A DNA stretch of 64,000 bases, from contig NZ_CP018171.1 in assembly GCF_001889605.1 (NCBI RefSeq), positions 4,687,501 through 4,751,500 on the forward strand, written 5' to 3'. Below, piece by piece: positions 28,410-39,357 of this stretch (the stretch's first letter is position 1; the number at the start of each line of letters is the position of its first letter). The translations under genes and the position numbers were made by a program. The notes beneath the pieces are model-generated. The model searched no databases. It was not told the DNA's origin and saw nothing but the letters and a program-made list of their open reading frames with translations. The stretch is from Aquibium oceanicum. GTDB taxonomy: Bacteria > Pseudomonadota > Alphaproteobacteria > Rhizobiales > Rhizobiaceae.

Positions 28410-28583
28410 TCAGTTCAGGGTTTGCTGGACCGCCGCGGTGGGCTCGGCAAAGAGATATGCAATGGCATCCTGAACCCTGCCGATGCCGGCCACGATCGAA
28501 AGCGACAAAACGGCCGCGATCAGACCGTATTCGATCGCCGTGGCCCCGTCCTCGTCGTGCAAGAATGCCTTGAGCGTCCTCAT
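28410..28583 (-). CDS. Flp/Fap-type IVb pilin, 57 residues
   Basis: The short frame encodes MRTLKAFLHDEDGATAIEYG followed by LIAAVLSLSIVAGIG, the hallmark of Flp pilins. G13 is the prepilin cleavage position, E18 and Y19 are the conserved residues that follow it, and a hydrophobic helix comes next. GAGGAAAG stands before the ATG at 28583. Flp pilins form adhesive tight-adherence pili after cleavage by a CpaA/TadV peptidase. No tad or cpa genes are in the window, so this is an orphan pilin. Its stop lies 8 bases from the methyltransferase stop, in convergent orientation. Confidence 0.9.
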   Translation of the reverse strand: MRTLKAFLHDEDGATAIEYGLIAAVLSLSIVAGIGRVQDAIAYLFAEPTAAVQQTLN

Positions 28584-28678
28584 CGTGCTTTCCTCGATCG
28601 CGTGTCCGCTTATAGACGGGCGATCCGCTAGAAAACCTTAAGGCGCCTGGTTAACGGGCGGTTGCGGCCGGCCGTGCC

Positions 28679-28987
28679 TCAGCGGCAGTCGCCGGAGCGG
28701 CGGCCGTCCGTGTGCATGATGCAGACCGCGGTCGGGGAGCTCTGAAGGACGCTGCGGCGCATGGTGTAGATGTCCCGGCTGCCGATCGAGCCGGTGGTCA
28801 TCCTGTCCACCCCGCCCAATCCGGCGCTGCGCTGCAGCTGCTTTTCGGCGATGGGGGCCACGATCAGGCCGAGCGCGACGGCGGCGGAACCGAAGAGCAG
28901 CGCGATGCGGATCGCGCCCATGCCCGCCGAATTCAGACGCGACGCCTGGGTGACCTCCGGATAGTCCCAGTCCTGATCCACGCGCAT
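28679..28987 (-). CDS. Small membrane protein of unknown function
   Basis: The 102-residue protein begins MRVDQDWDYPEVTQASRLNS and has one transmembrane helix (AIRIALLFGSAAVALGLIVAP). A short exposed tail carries MTTGSIGSRDIYTMRRSVL and two cysteines near the end (AVCIMHTDGRRSGDC). A longer in-frame reading upstream is disfavoured because it runs into the intergenic region. It lies just upstream of the Flp pilin in the same direction, so a link to pilus or envelope is possible but unproven. Confidence 0.75.
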   Translation of the reverse strand: MRVDQDWDYPEVTQASRLNSAGMGAIRIALLFGSAAVALGLIVAPIAEKQLQRSAGLGGVDRMTTGSIGSRDIYTMRRSVLQSSPTAVCIMHTDGRRSGDCR

Positions 28988-29139
28988 TTTTCGAATTTCC
29001 CCGCCTGAACGTGACACGAAGCCGTTTGTCGACAGCCGCCATGATGGCAAGGCGAGCTAAACGATCCATTAACGCTGTTTTCAAGGCGTTTGGAGGGTCC
29101 GTGCGGAGAGTTCGCCGTGAGGGATAGACCGCGCGGCGA

Positions 29140-29550
29140 CTACAGGAGATCGATGAGGAAGGGAATCAGCGGTTCGTCGGCCGGCGGCATGGGGTAGTCG
29201 CGCATGGCGCGCGCGCGCACCCACTTCAACTGCTGGCCCTCAAGGCTGCGCGGCGTGCCTTCGAACTTCCTGCACACGAAGAGCGGCATCAGCAGGTGGA
29301 AGTTTTCGTAGGCGTGGCTGGCGAAGGTGAGCGGCGCCAGGCACGGCTCGCGCGTGACGATGCCGAGTTCTTCCTTCAGCTCCCGTACGACGGTCTCCTC
29401 CGGGCTCTCACCCGTTTCGACCTTGCCGCCCGGGAACTCCCACAGACCGGCGAGCGCCTTGCCTTCGGGCCGCTGCGCCAGGAGCACCCGGCCGTCGGCG
29501 TCGACCAGGGCGCAGGCGGCAACGAGGAGAATCGGGCGTTGCGCCGTCAC
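29140..29550 (-). CDS. mutT: (Deoxy)nucleoside triphosphate pyrophosphohydrolase, MutT type
   Basis: The 136-residue Nudix hydrolase removes oxidised dGTP from the nucleotide pool. The Nudix box G-x5-E-x7-R-E-x2-E-E-x-G spans residues about 42-64 (GKVETGESPEETVVRELKEE). Preceding AGLWEFPGGK and later SHAYENFHLLMPLF are MutT-like. It lies two bases downstream of the GNAT gene in one operon with argJ and ppiC upstream. Confidence 0.93.
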   Translation of the reverse strand: MTAQRPILLVAACALVDADGRVLLAQRPEGKALAGLWEFPGGKVETGESPEETVVRELKEELGIVTREPCLAPLTFASHAYENFHLLMPLFVCRKFEGTPRSLEGQQLKWVRARAMRDYPMPPADEPLIPFLIDLL

Positions 29551-29552
29551 GG

Positions 29553-30335
29553 TCAGGTTCCGGCCCTGCGGCGGTAGTGGTAGCGGTAGGCTTCGCTAAA
29601 GCCGATCGAGCGGTAGAGGCTGGTCGCCGGATCGTTGTCCGCCTCAACCTGGAGCCAGGCCTCGCGCGCGCCCCTGAGCCGCGCCCATTTCAGCGCAGCG
29701 AGCACGATGCGCCGGCCGTGGCCGCCGCCGCGCACCGCAGAGGCGGTCGCCACCTCGAACAGCCCGGCGAGATCGCCGTCGTGGACGCAGATGGCGGTTG
29801 CGACGGGCTTGCCCTCCGCCTCCATGACGAAGAGACCGGTCTCGGGCTCGATCGAGCCGATGAGTTCGGAGAGCCCCGGCCTGTGGGCCGGCTTCGTGCC
29901 GTGGACTTCGAGTGCCGAGCCGACGAAGCGGCCGACGTCCTTGAGCGGGATCTGGTCGAGCACGCCTTCCAGCGGAAGGCGGTCGAGCGGACAATGCATG
30001 ACGATGGAATCGGCGAAGGAAACCCAGCCTTCGCGGTCGAGATGGAGCGACAGGGTACCGCCCGCAAGCGGGGATATCCGGAAGGTGACGGGACGCCCGT
30101 AGGCGTCGAACCGCCGCGCCGCCCGCTCGATGCGCTCGCCGATGTTGAGGCTGTCGGCGGGATCGAGCGGATTGACCGAATTCAGGCGCTTGGCGGGGAG
30201 ACCGGCGGTAAGGCGGATCGCCCAGGTGCCGTCATAGATGACCGACGAGGCCGGCCATGCGCGAAAGCCGGCCGCTTCGTACCGCCTTACGGTTGAAAGT
30301 TCCGGCATGCTGCCGCCGAGTCCCGTCCTCAACAT
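29553..30335 (-). CDS. GNAT family N-acetyltransferase
   Basis: The 260-residue protein has a C-terminal acetyl-CoA-binding fold: GLFEVATASAVRGGGHGRRIVLAALKWAR, with the Q/R-x-x-G-x-G/A-like loop GGGHGRR, and the terminal YRSIGFSEAYRYHYR. The N-terminal half (RYEAAGFRAWPASSVIYDGTW, RLNSVNPLDPADSL) is a conserved extension of this rhizobial type. Substrate unknown. ATG 30335 lies 8 bases after the argJ stop; ATG 30308 is a possible alternative. Position between argJ and mutT is conserved in relatives by recall. Confidence 0.88.
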   Translation of the reverse strand: MLRTGLGGSMPELSTVRRYEAAGFRAWPASSVIYDGTWAIRLTAGLPAKRLNSVNPLDPADSLNIGERIERAARRFDAYGRPVTFRISPLAGGTLSLHLDREGWVSFADSIVMHCPLDRLPLEGVLDQIPLKDVGRFVGSALEVHGTKPAHRPGLSELIGSIEPETGLFVMEAEGKPVATAICVHDGDLAGLFEVATASAVRGGGHGRRIVLAALKWARLRGAREAWLQVEADNDPATSLYRSIGFSEAYRYHYRRRAGT

Positions 30336-30343
30336 CCGCCTCG

Positions 30344-31585
30344 TCAGCTTCGGTAGTCGCCGTTGATGGCAACATATTCCTTGGTCAGGTCGCAGGTCCA
30401 GACCGTGGCCTTGCCTTGCCCGATGCCGAGTTCGACTCCGATCCTGATGCGGTCGCCCTTCATGTATTCGGAAACCGCCTCTTCCGAATAGGACGGATCG
30501 CGTTCGCCCTCGTGGGCGACACGGTGGTCGCCGAAGGAGATCGACAGGAGATCCCGCTCGGCCGGCTCGCCGGCCTTGCCGACCGCCATGACGACGCGCC
30601 CCCAGTTGGCGTCCTCGCCGGCGACGGCGGTCTTGACGAGCGGGGAGTTGGCGATCGACAGCGCGATGCGCTTTGCCGAACGCGACGACTTCGCGCCCGC
30701 GACGCTGATCTCGATCTCCTTGCGCGCGCCTTCCCCGTCGCGCACCACCTGCAGGGCAAGATCCTTCAGAAGGCGGTTCAGCGCCCGCTTGAACGGGACG
30801 AGTTGCGGATCGTCGAGCGCCGTGATCGACGGAGCGCCGCGCCGGGCGGCGGCGCCGGTGGCGAAGATGAGCAGCGTGTCGCTGGTCGAGGTGTCGCTGT
30901 CGACCGTCACCGCGTTGAAACTGCGGTTGGCGCCGCGGGTCAAAAGGTCCTTGAGAACCGGCGCGGCGATCGGTGCGTCGGTGGCGACGAAGGAAAGCAT
31001 GGTCGCCATGTCGGGCGCGATCATGCCCGCGCCCTTGGCGATGCCGTTGATGGTGACCTCGACATCACCGAGCGCCACCTTCGCGGTGGCGTATTTCGGG
31101 TAGGTGTCGGTGGTCATGATCGCCTTGCCGGCGTCGGCCCACCGGTCGGGCGAGGCGTCGGCGGCGAGGCTTTCCAGCAGGTGCGAGAACTTGCCCGCGT
31201 CGAGCGGTTCGCCGATGACGCCGGTAGAGGCGAGGTAGACCTCGTTCTCACCGCATCCGGCAGCCGCGGCGGCGGCCTTTGCCGTCGCGGCCGTGGCCGT
31301 CTTGCCCTTCTTTCCGGTGAAGGCGTTGGCGTTGCCGGAATTGACGACGAGGATGCGCCCCTTGCCGCCGGCCAGGTTCTCACGGCAGAAATCGACCGGC
31401 GCGGAGGGGCACTTCGAGCGCGTGAGCACGCCGGCGACCGACGTGCCCTCGTCGAAGGCCATGACGAGGAGGTCGGTGCGTCCCTTGTACTTGATGCCGG
31501 CCTCGGCCGTGGCGATCCTGACGCCGTCGACCGGCGGCAGGGTGACGAATTTCTTCGGAGCGAGCGGAGAGACGGAGCTGGACAT
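30344..31585 (-). CDS. argJ: Bifunctional glutamate N-acetyltransferase / amino-acid acetyltransferase
   Basis: The 413-residue enzyme transfers acetyl groups from N-acetylornithine to glutamate in the cyclic arginine pathway. It matures by self-cleavage before the threonine nucleophile, seen here as [17 protein letters not shown] with T195. [20 protein letters not shown] and [12 protein letters not shown]-like sequence ([15 protein letters not shown]) also match. The length is normal. It lies 24 bases after the ppiC stop and heads the GNAT-mutT part of the operon. Confidence 0.96.
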   Translation of the reverse strand: MSSSVSPLAPKKFVTLPPVDGVRIATAEAGIKYKGRTDLLVMAFDEGTSVAGVLTRSKCPSAPVDFCRENLAGGKGRILVVNSGNANAFTGKKGKTATAATAKAAAAAAGCGENEVYLASTGVIGEPLDAGKFSHLLESLAADASPDRWADAGKAIMTTDTYPKYATAKVALGDVEVTINGIAKGAGMIAPDMATMLSFVATDAPIAAPVLKDLLTRGANRSFNAVTVDSDTSTSDTLLIFATGAAARRGAPSITALDDPQLVPFKRALNRLLKDLALQVVRDGEGARKEIEISVAGAKSSRSAKRIALSIANSPLVKTAVAGEDANWGRVVMAVGKAGEPAERDLLSISFGDHRVAHEGERDPSYSEEAVSEYMKGDRIRIGVELGIGQGKATVWTCDLTKEYVAINGDYRS

Positions 31586-31609
31586 GGGCGTCGGTCCGGG
31601 CGTCGCGAA

Positions 31610-32527
31610 CTACTGCGCCGCGTCGATCTTGCCGACCGCCTCCTTGAGCGCGGGGTCCTTGACGTCGATCTCGGCCGCCGAGCGAGCGGACTGAACCATC
31701 TCGAAGTACTTTTCGCGGAACAGCAGCGAGCGGACCTGGTCCTTCACCTGATCGAAGGCCGGAGGCTGCTGCGTGCGCTTGTCTTCCACCTTGATAACGT
31801 GGAAGCCGAAGTCGGTCTCGACCGGCTCCTTCGAGTACTCCCCGACCTCGAGGGCAAAGGCAGCCTTCTCGAAGGCAGGCACCATCTGCCCAGGGCCGAA
31901 ATAGCCGAGGTCGCCGCCCTGCGGCGCCGCGCCGTCGGTGGACTTCTCCTTGGCGATCGCCTCGAAGTCGCCGCCGCCCTCGAGCTGCGCGATGATCGCC
32001 TCGGCTTCTTCCTTGGTCTTGACGAGGATGTGCCGGGCGCGGATCTCGTTGGTCGGCGGGGTCGCGGCGACTTCCTTGTCGTAGCGCGCACGGACCGCCT
32101 CGTCCGTCACCTCGGCGGCGACCTTCTGCTCGACGAAGGCGCTGTGCAGGGCGCGTTCGCGCAGGAACGCCATGCGCTGCTTGAACGCCTCGTTCTCTCC
32201 CAGTCCGGCGTCGGCCGCCTGCTGGGCGAGAAGCCGGATCTCGATGACCGCCGACAGCGCAGCCGCCCGCTTCTGCTCGGCCGGCAGCTGTGCGAACTGC
32301 TCGCCCAGGTCGTTGAGCGCCATATCGAGTTCGCCCTCCGTGACGTCGGCGCCGTTGACGGTCGCGATCACGGTGTCGGGCGACGGGGTCTCGGGTGCCG
32401 CCGCGGCCGGGGTCTCCTGGGCCGGGGCAGTGCTGTCCTGCGCGAGCGCGCCGAGCGGCGCTGCGACGGACAAGCCCGCGGCCAACGCACATGCGGACAG
32501 GAGACGAAGGTCGAAAGGCACACGCAT
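31610..32527 (-). CDS. Exported PpiC/SurA-type peptidyl-prolyl isomerase
   Basis: The 305-residue protein has a signal peptide (LLSACALAAGLSVAAPLGALA), an alanine/proline-rich linker and a SurA-like helical N-terminal chaperone region. A parvulin domain follows with RARHILVKTKEEAEAIIAQL, YFGPGQMVPAFEKAAFAL and ETDFGFHVIKVEDKR. It helps outer-membrane proteins fold in the periplasm. ATG 32527 is chosen because it opens the signal peptide. It diverges from secA across 245 bases and is followed by argJ. The juxtaposition with secA fits a secretion role. Confidence 0.94.
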   Translation of the reverse strand: MRVPFDLRLLSACALAAGLSVAAPLGALAQDSTAPAQETPAAAAPETPSPDTVIATVNGADVTEGELDMALNDLGEQFAQLPAEQKRAAALSAVIEIRLLAQQAADAGLGENEAFKQRMAFLRERALHSAFVEQKVAAEVTDEAVRARYDKEVAATPPTNEIRARHILVKTKEEAEAIIAQLEGGGDFEAIAKEKSTDGAAPQGGDLGYFGPGQMVPAFEKAAFALEVGEYSKEPVETDFGFHVIKVEDKRTQQPPAFDQVKDQVRSLLFREKYFEMVQSARSAAEIDVKDPALKEAVGKIDAAQ

Positions 32528-32772
32528 GGAGTTTCTCCAGATGGAAATGACGAAGGCGCAGCCTGTCGCGCCCGAATGAGGCGGAAATTGGCGGCCCGGG
32601 CCGCTCGCGGTCAGCGTTGACATCGCTTTCGCCCCCTCTTATCTGTCCTTCGTCCCTGCGTCCAGAACCGTTTCCGGGCGCTTTTTTGATTGTGGATCTG
32701 CCCTAAACTCCATACCAGGCACGGTCCTGCCGGTTCCGGCCGGAAGATGTTTCTGTTCGAAAGGACCAGCTG

Positions 32773-35508
<2,736 letters not shown>

Positions 35509-35607
35509 GGCGAGGCGCTCCCGCCGCGCCCTTCGATCCGGTTCCCCGTACAGCAGCCACCCATAGGCGCTGGTAGCGTTGGGCGTCCGTGTTCGCTGGC
35601 GAATGTC

Positions 35608-36462
35608 TCAGTGGAACTGGTTGTTCACGCTGAAGTCGCAGCCCGACTGCCCATATTGATAGCCGCGCGTGGAGTTGTCGTAGCAGTCGAATCCGTCGAC
35701 AAGCTCGGATTCGTAGAAGCCGATCGAAGTATAGTTACTGACCAGATTGAGCAGACGATTGCCGGCCACGGTAATGGCGGTGGTATCCCTCGCATGGATT
35801 CCGAAATTGCCCCCATAAGCCGCGCCTACATCAAGAATAGTGTTGTCGGATATTTCCACCATCGAGCTGCCGTTCACCGACACGCCGCGAGCTTGGCTCG
35901 TCCCGAGGACGTAGCTGATCAGGTTGCCGCGAACGACGGCCCGGCTGGAATCCTTGAGCAAGATACCTATCGCGGTATTGTTCACCAGCGATGCCAATCC
36001 GGTGTTCGTGACCAGATTGTTGCGGACGATCCCGTTCGTGCCACCGACTTCGATGCCCGTCTGTGTGTTGCCCTCGATCCGCAGGTCCTCGAGGACATAC
36101 CCCGTCGAGTCCGTGGTGCCGTCGATGACGATCCCGCGCCGGAACCCCTGGACCGTGCCGTTTCGCAGAGTGATGTTGCGCCTGTTGGTGGCCGCTATGC
36201 CCACCGCCTGTGTGTTCGCGCCGGCCGTGAACCCGCCCAGCTTGCGGCCATTCATGTCGATGGTGACGTTGCTGGCGTTGATCTGGATGATGTTTCCGGA
36301 GGCAACAGAGGACGTCAGGTCCTTCTTGAAACAATAGATCCCCTGCGCCTTTATCGTGACGGGGACCGAGGTGATCTCGGTACAGAGGGTCGTTTCCGCC
36401 GTGGCAGAGCCACACCAGATGGATGTCAATACTGCAAGGCCTGCTGCATATGCATACCGCAT
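35608..36462 (-). CDS. Exported right-handed parallel beta-helix protein
   Basis: The 284-residue protein has a signal peptide (MRYAYAAGLAVLTSIWCGSATA). Repeated short beta-strand rungs follow, with asparagine ladders such as NITLRNGTVQGFRRGIVIDG, VRNNLVTNTG, VVRGNLISYVLG and VEISDNTILDVG. This is the pattern of PbH1-repeat polysaccharide lyase or epimerase folds. No complete lyase active site can be named. Two cysteines in the tail (FDCYDNS and SGCDFS) may form a disulfide. It diverges from a flippase gene, so an exopolysaccharide-modifying role is plausible but inferred. Confidence 0.82.
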   Translation of the reverse strand: MRYAYAAGLAVLTSIWCGSATAETTLCTEITSVPVTIKAQGIYCFKKDLTSSVASGNIIQINASNVTIDMNGRKLGGFTAGANTQAVGIAATNRRNITLRNGTVQGFRRGIVIDGTTDSTGYVLEDLRIEGNTQTGIEVGGTNGIVRNNLVTNTGLASLVNNTAIGILLKDSSRAVVRGNLISYVLGTSQARGVSVNGSSMVEISDNTILDVGAAYGGNFGIHARDTTAITVAGNRLLNLVSNYTSIGFYESELVDGFDCYDNSTRGYQYGQSGCDFSVNNQFH

Positions 36463-36637
36463 GTTCGTGTTTCCGGGGGCGCGACGCACGTTCTGGCTCA
36501 GCCCGCCCTCGCTAAACTAGCTTGCTGAAACCTGTTCTTGTCAATCGGCTTGCTGAACCGGCGTGCCGTAGCCGCGCGGCAAGGTCCGCCGAACCGTTTC
36601 TTAAACTGTCCCTGCTATCGCTCGACCAAGCACTCGC

Positions 36638-38068
36638 ATGGTTTGGAGTACGGGTAGCGTGCGTTTTTCCGCGGCAACGACAGCCGAGAGACTGCTGCCG
36701 GAGCGACTGGCTTCGGCGGTGCAGCCCTGGCTGCGCCATGCAGACGAGCTGTTCCTGGCCACCGACGAGCGCGGCGAAGCCGGCCGCATGTCGGTGATCG
36801 CCTTCGCCATCCGCATCGTCAACGCGGCCATCGCCTTCATCAGCCAGGTGCTTCTCGCCCGCTGGATGGGTTCGTTCGAGTACGGCATCTTCGTGCTGGT
36901 CTGGGTGACGATGATCATCCTCGGCAACCTCGCCTGCTTCGGCTTCCACACCTCCGTGATCCGCTTCATCCCCGAATACCGGGAGCGCGGCATGTGGGCG
37001 GAAATGCGCGGCATCCTGTTCGCCAGCCGGGTCTTCACGCTGCTGTCGTCGACGGCGGTGGCCGGGGTGGGACTGGCGGGGCTGTGGTGGTTTTCCCCGT
37101 CGCTCGAAAGCTACTACGTCGTGCCGTTCTATCTCGGCCTGATCTGCCTGCCGATGATCACCCTGTCCGATACCCTGCAGGGCATCTCGCGCGCCAACGC
37201 CTGGGCGCTGTCGGCGCTCTCGCCGACCTATCTCGTCCGTCCGATCCTGATCCTGCTGTTCATGGCGACCGCGCTGGCGCTGGGCTTTTCGCCCGACGCG
37301 AAGACGGCGATCACGGCGGCCATTCTCGCCACCTACGCCACCACGCTGTGGCAACTCGTGACGGTTTCGACGCGCGCCGACCAGCGGGCGGAACCCGGCC
37401 CGCGCCGCTATCTGCCGCGGGCGTGGATCGCGGTGTCGATGCCGATCTTCCTGGTCGAGGGGTTCTTCTTCCTGTTGACCAACGCCGACGTGCTGATGGT
37501 CGGCCGCTTCATGGCTCCCGACGACGTCGCGATCTACTATGCGGCCGTGAAGACGCTGGCGCTGGTGCATTTCGTCTATTTCGCGGTCAAGACCGGCGCC
37601 GCGCAGCGCTACGCCCGCATCTCGCACGGCAGCGGCGCGGAGGAACTGAGCGACTTCGCCCGCGAGACGGTGTCGTGGACCTTCTGGCCGTCGCTGTTCA
37701 TGGCGTTGGTGGTGCTGGCGATCGGCGACCCGATGCTGCGGCTGTTCGGACCCGGCTTCGAGGCCGGCTACCCGCTGCTCTTCGTGCTGGTGATCGGCGT
37801 GGTGGCGCGTGCCGCCGTCGGACCGGCGGAAAGCCTTTTGACCATGACCGGCAACCAGAACGTCTGCGCCGTCGTCTTCGCGGTGACGCTGGCGCTCAAC
37901 GTCGCCCTCAACTTCGCGCTCATCCCCTCCTACGGCCTGTGGGGGGCGGCGCTCGCCACCAGCCTGGCGATGGTCGTGGAGGCCTGCGCGCTGGCGCTGG
38001 TCGTGTGGAAGAAGCTCGGCATCGTCATGATGATATTCGTCCCAGCCCACCAGAACGGAAAATCCTGA
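36638..38068 (+). CDS. Oligosaccharide flippase family protein (Wzx/MATE-like)
   Basis: The 476-residue membrane protein has about 12-14 helices after a soluble N-terminal stretch (AERLLPERLASAVQPWLRHADE). The core shows IRIVNAAIAFISQVLLARWM, VSMPIFLVEGFFFLLTNADVLMVG and NVALNFALIPSYGLWGAALAT, the pattern of polysaccharide biosynthesis proteins that flip lipid-linked sugars. ATG 36638 is accepted because the soluble leader is conserved-looking; a later start would be ATG 36788. The stop is one base from the next gene's ATG, so the two form an operon with a GNAT-type enzyme. Confidence 0.9.
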   Translation: MVWSTGSVRFSAATTAERLLPERLASAVQPWLRHADELFLATDERGEAGRMSVIAFAIRIVNAAIAFISQVLLARWMGSFEYGIFVLVWVTMIILGNLACFGFHTSVIRFIPEYRERGMWAEMRGILFASRVFTLLSSTAVAGVGLAGLWWFSPSLESYYVVPFYLGLICLPMITLSDTLQGISRANAWALSALSPTYLVRPILILLFMATALALGFSPDAKTAITAAILATYATTLWQLVTVSTRADQRAEPGPRRYLPRAWIAVSMPIFLVEGFFFLLTNADVLMVGRFMAPDDVAIYYAAVKTLALVHFVYFAVKTGAAQRYARISHGSGAEELSDFARETVSWTFWPSLFMALVVLAIGDPMLRLFGPGFEAGYPLLFVLVIGVVARAAVGPAESLLTMTGNQNVCAVVFAVTLALNVALNFALIPSYGLWGAALATSLAMVVEACALALVVWKKLGIVMMIFVPAHQNGKS

Positions 38069-38069
38069 C

Positions 38070-39353
38070 ATGGCGGCGGTCCCCATCCTCGAAGAAGCGA
38101 GCGGCAGCCCATCGGGCGCGATGATCGCGAGCCTGGCCGGCATCACGACGCAGCCGGCCGAGCAGGCGGCTGCGGAGCTGACCGCGGCCGGCGGCGCGCA
38201 ACGGCGGCTGGCCATCTATCCGGCCTCGGCGGGTTTCGACCTCGTCGAGGAACTCGACTTCCTGTGCGCGCGCACCATCGAGCCCAACGTCTTCTTCAAC
38301 CCGCGCTTCATGGCGCCCGCGATGCCGCGGCTCGAAGACCGGGAGGTGCGGTTGGCCGTCATCCGCGACGGCGACGAACAGAGGAACCGGCTGCGCTTCC
38401 TGGCGCCGTTCTCGGTCGAGCGGCCGCCGGTGCCGCTCGGCGTGCGCATCATGCGCACATGGTCGAGCCCGTTCGGGCCGCTCGGCACGCCGCTGGTCGA
38501 CCGCGACGACCCGGTCGGCGTGATCGACGACCTTCTCTCCATGCTGGCGCGACCGCATCTGGGCCTGCCAAAGGTTCTGGTGGTGCCCGAGATCCGCACC
38601 GCCGGGCCGGTCGCGGGGCTGATCCGCACGGTGGCGATGAACCGCGACCTGCCGGTGATCGAGACGATGAAAATCGAACGGCCGTTCCTGGAGAGCACGC
38701 TCGACGGCGAGGAATACCTGAAGGCCTCGTTGCGCCCGCACCACTACCGCGAGTTCCGAAGACTGAAGCGCAGGCTGGCCGAAATCGGCAGGTTGGAACA
38801 TCACGTCGCCCGCCAACCGGAGGAAATCCGCCTCGCGACGGAGGAATTCCTATCGCTCGAAGCGTCCGGCTGGAAGGGCCGGGAGGGCACGGCGATGGTA
38901 ATCGACCGCTTCCGCGCCGCCTTCGCCCGCGAGGCGATCCACCGGCTTTCCCAGCAGGATCTCTGCCGCGTCCATTCGTTGGTGCTGGACGGCAAGACGA
39001 TCGCCAGCCTGATCGTCTTCATCGAGGCGGGACAGGCCTACACGTGGAAGACGGCCTATGACGAGACCTACTCTACCTATTCGCCCGGCGCGCTGCTGAC
39101 GATCGAGATGACGAAGAGCCATCTCGAGGACCCCAACATCGTCGCGACCGATTCCTGCGCGGTGCCCGACCATCCGGTGATGAGCCGGCTGTGGAGCGAG
39201 CGTCGCGAGATGGGCACGCTGGTGATCGGCCTCACGCCGGGTTCCGACAAGCTCGCCCGGCAGGCGGCGGGGCAGCTTCACCTGCACAAGGAGACGCGCA
39301 ACTTCGCGCGCATCGTGCGCAACCGCATCAAGGGCCTGCTGTCGCGGCGCTGA
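38070..39353 (+). CDS. GNAT-fold acetyltransferase (BioF2/CelD, FemAB-like)
   Basis: The 427-residue protein matches the Acetyltransf_6/CelD family associated with exopolysaccharide and cellulose loci. Clear blocks are IEPNVFFNPRFMAPAMPRLED, YLKASLRPHHYREFRRLKRRL, FLSLEASGWKGREGTAM and YTWKTAYDETYSTYSPGALLT. Members attach acyl groups or amino acids to cell-surface polymers, but the substrate is unknown here. It starts directly after the flippase stop. It converges with the acyl-CoA synthetase gene, with only four bases between stops. Confidence 0.86.
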   Translation: MAAVPILEEASGSPSGAMIASLAGITTQPAEQAAAELTAAGGAQRRLAIYPASAGFDLVEELDFLCARTIEPNVFFNPRFMAPAMPRLEDREVRLAVIRDGDEQRNRLRFLAPFSVERPPVPLGVRIMRTWSSPFGPLGTPLVDRDDPVGVIDDLLSMLARPHLGLPKVLVVPEIRTAGPVAGLIRTVAMNRDLPVIETMKIERPFLESTLDGEEYLKASLRPHHYREFRRLKRRLAEIGRLEHHVARQPEEIRLATEEFLSLEASGWKGREGTAMVIDRFRAAFAREAIHRLSQQDLCRVHSLVLDGKTIASLIVFIEAGQAYTWKTAYDETYSTYSPGALLTIEMTKSHLEDPNIVATDSCAVPDHPVMSRLWSERREMGTLVIGLTPGSDKLARQAAGQLHLHKETRNFARIVRNRIKGLLSRR

Positions 39354-39357
39354 GCCG

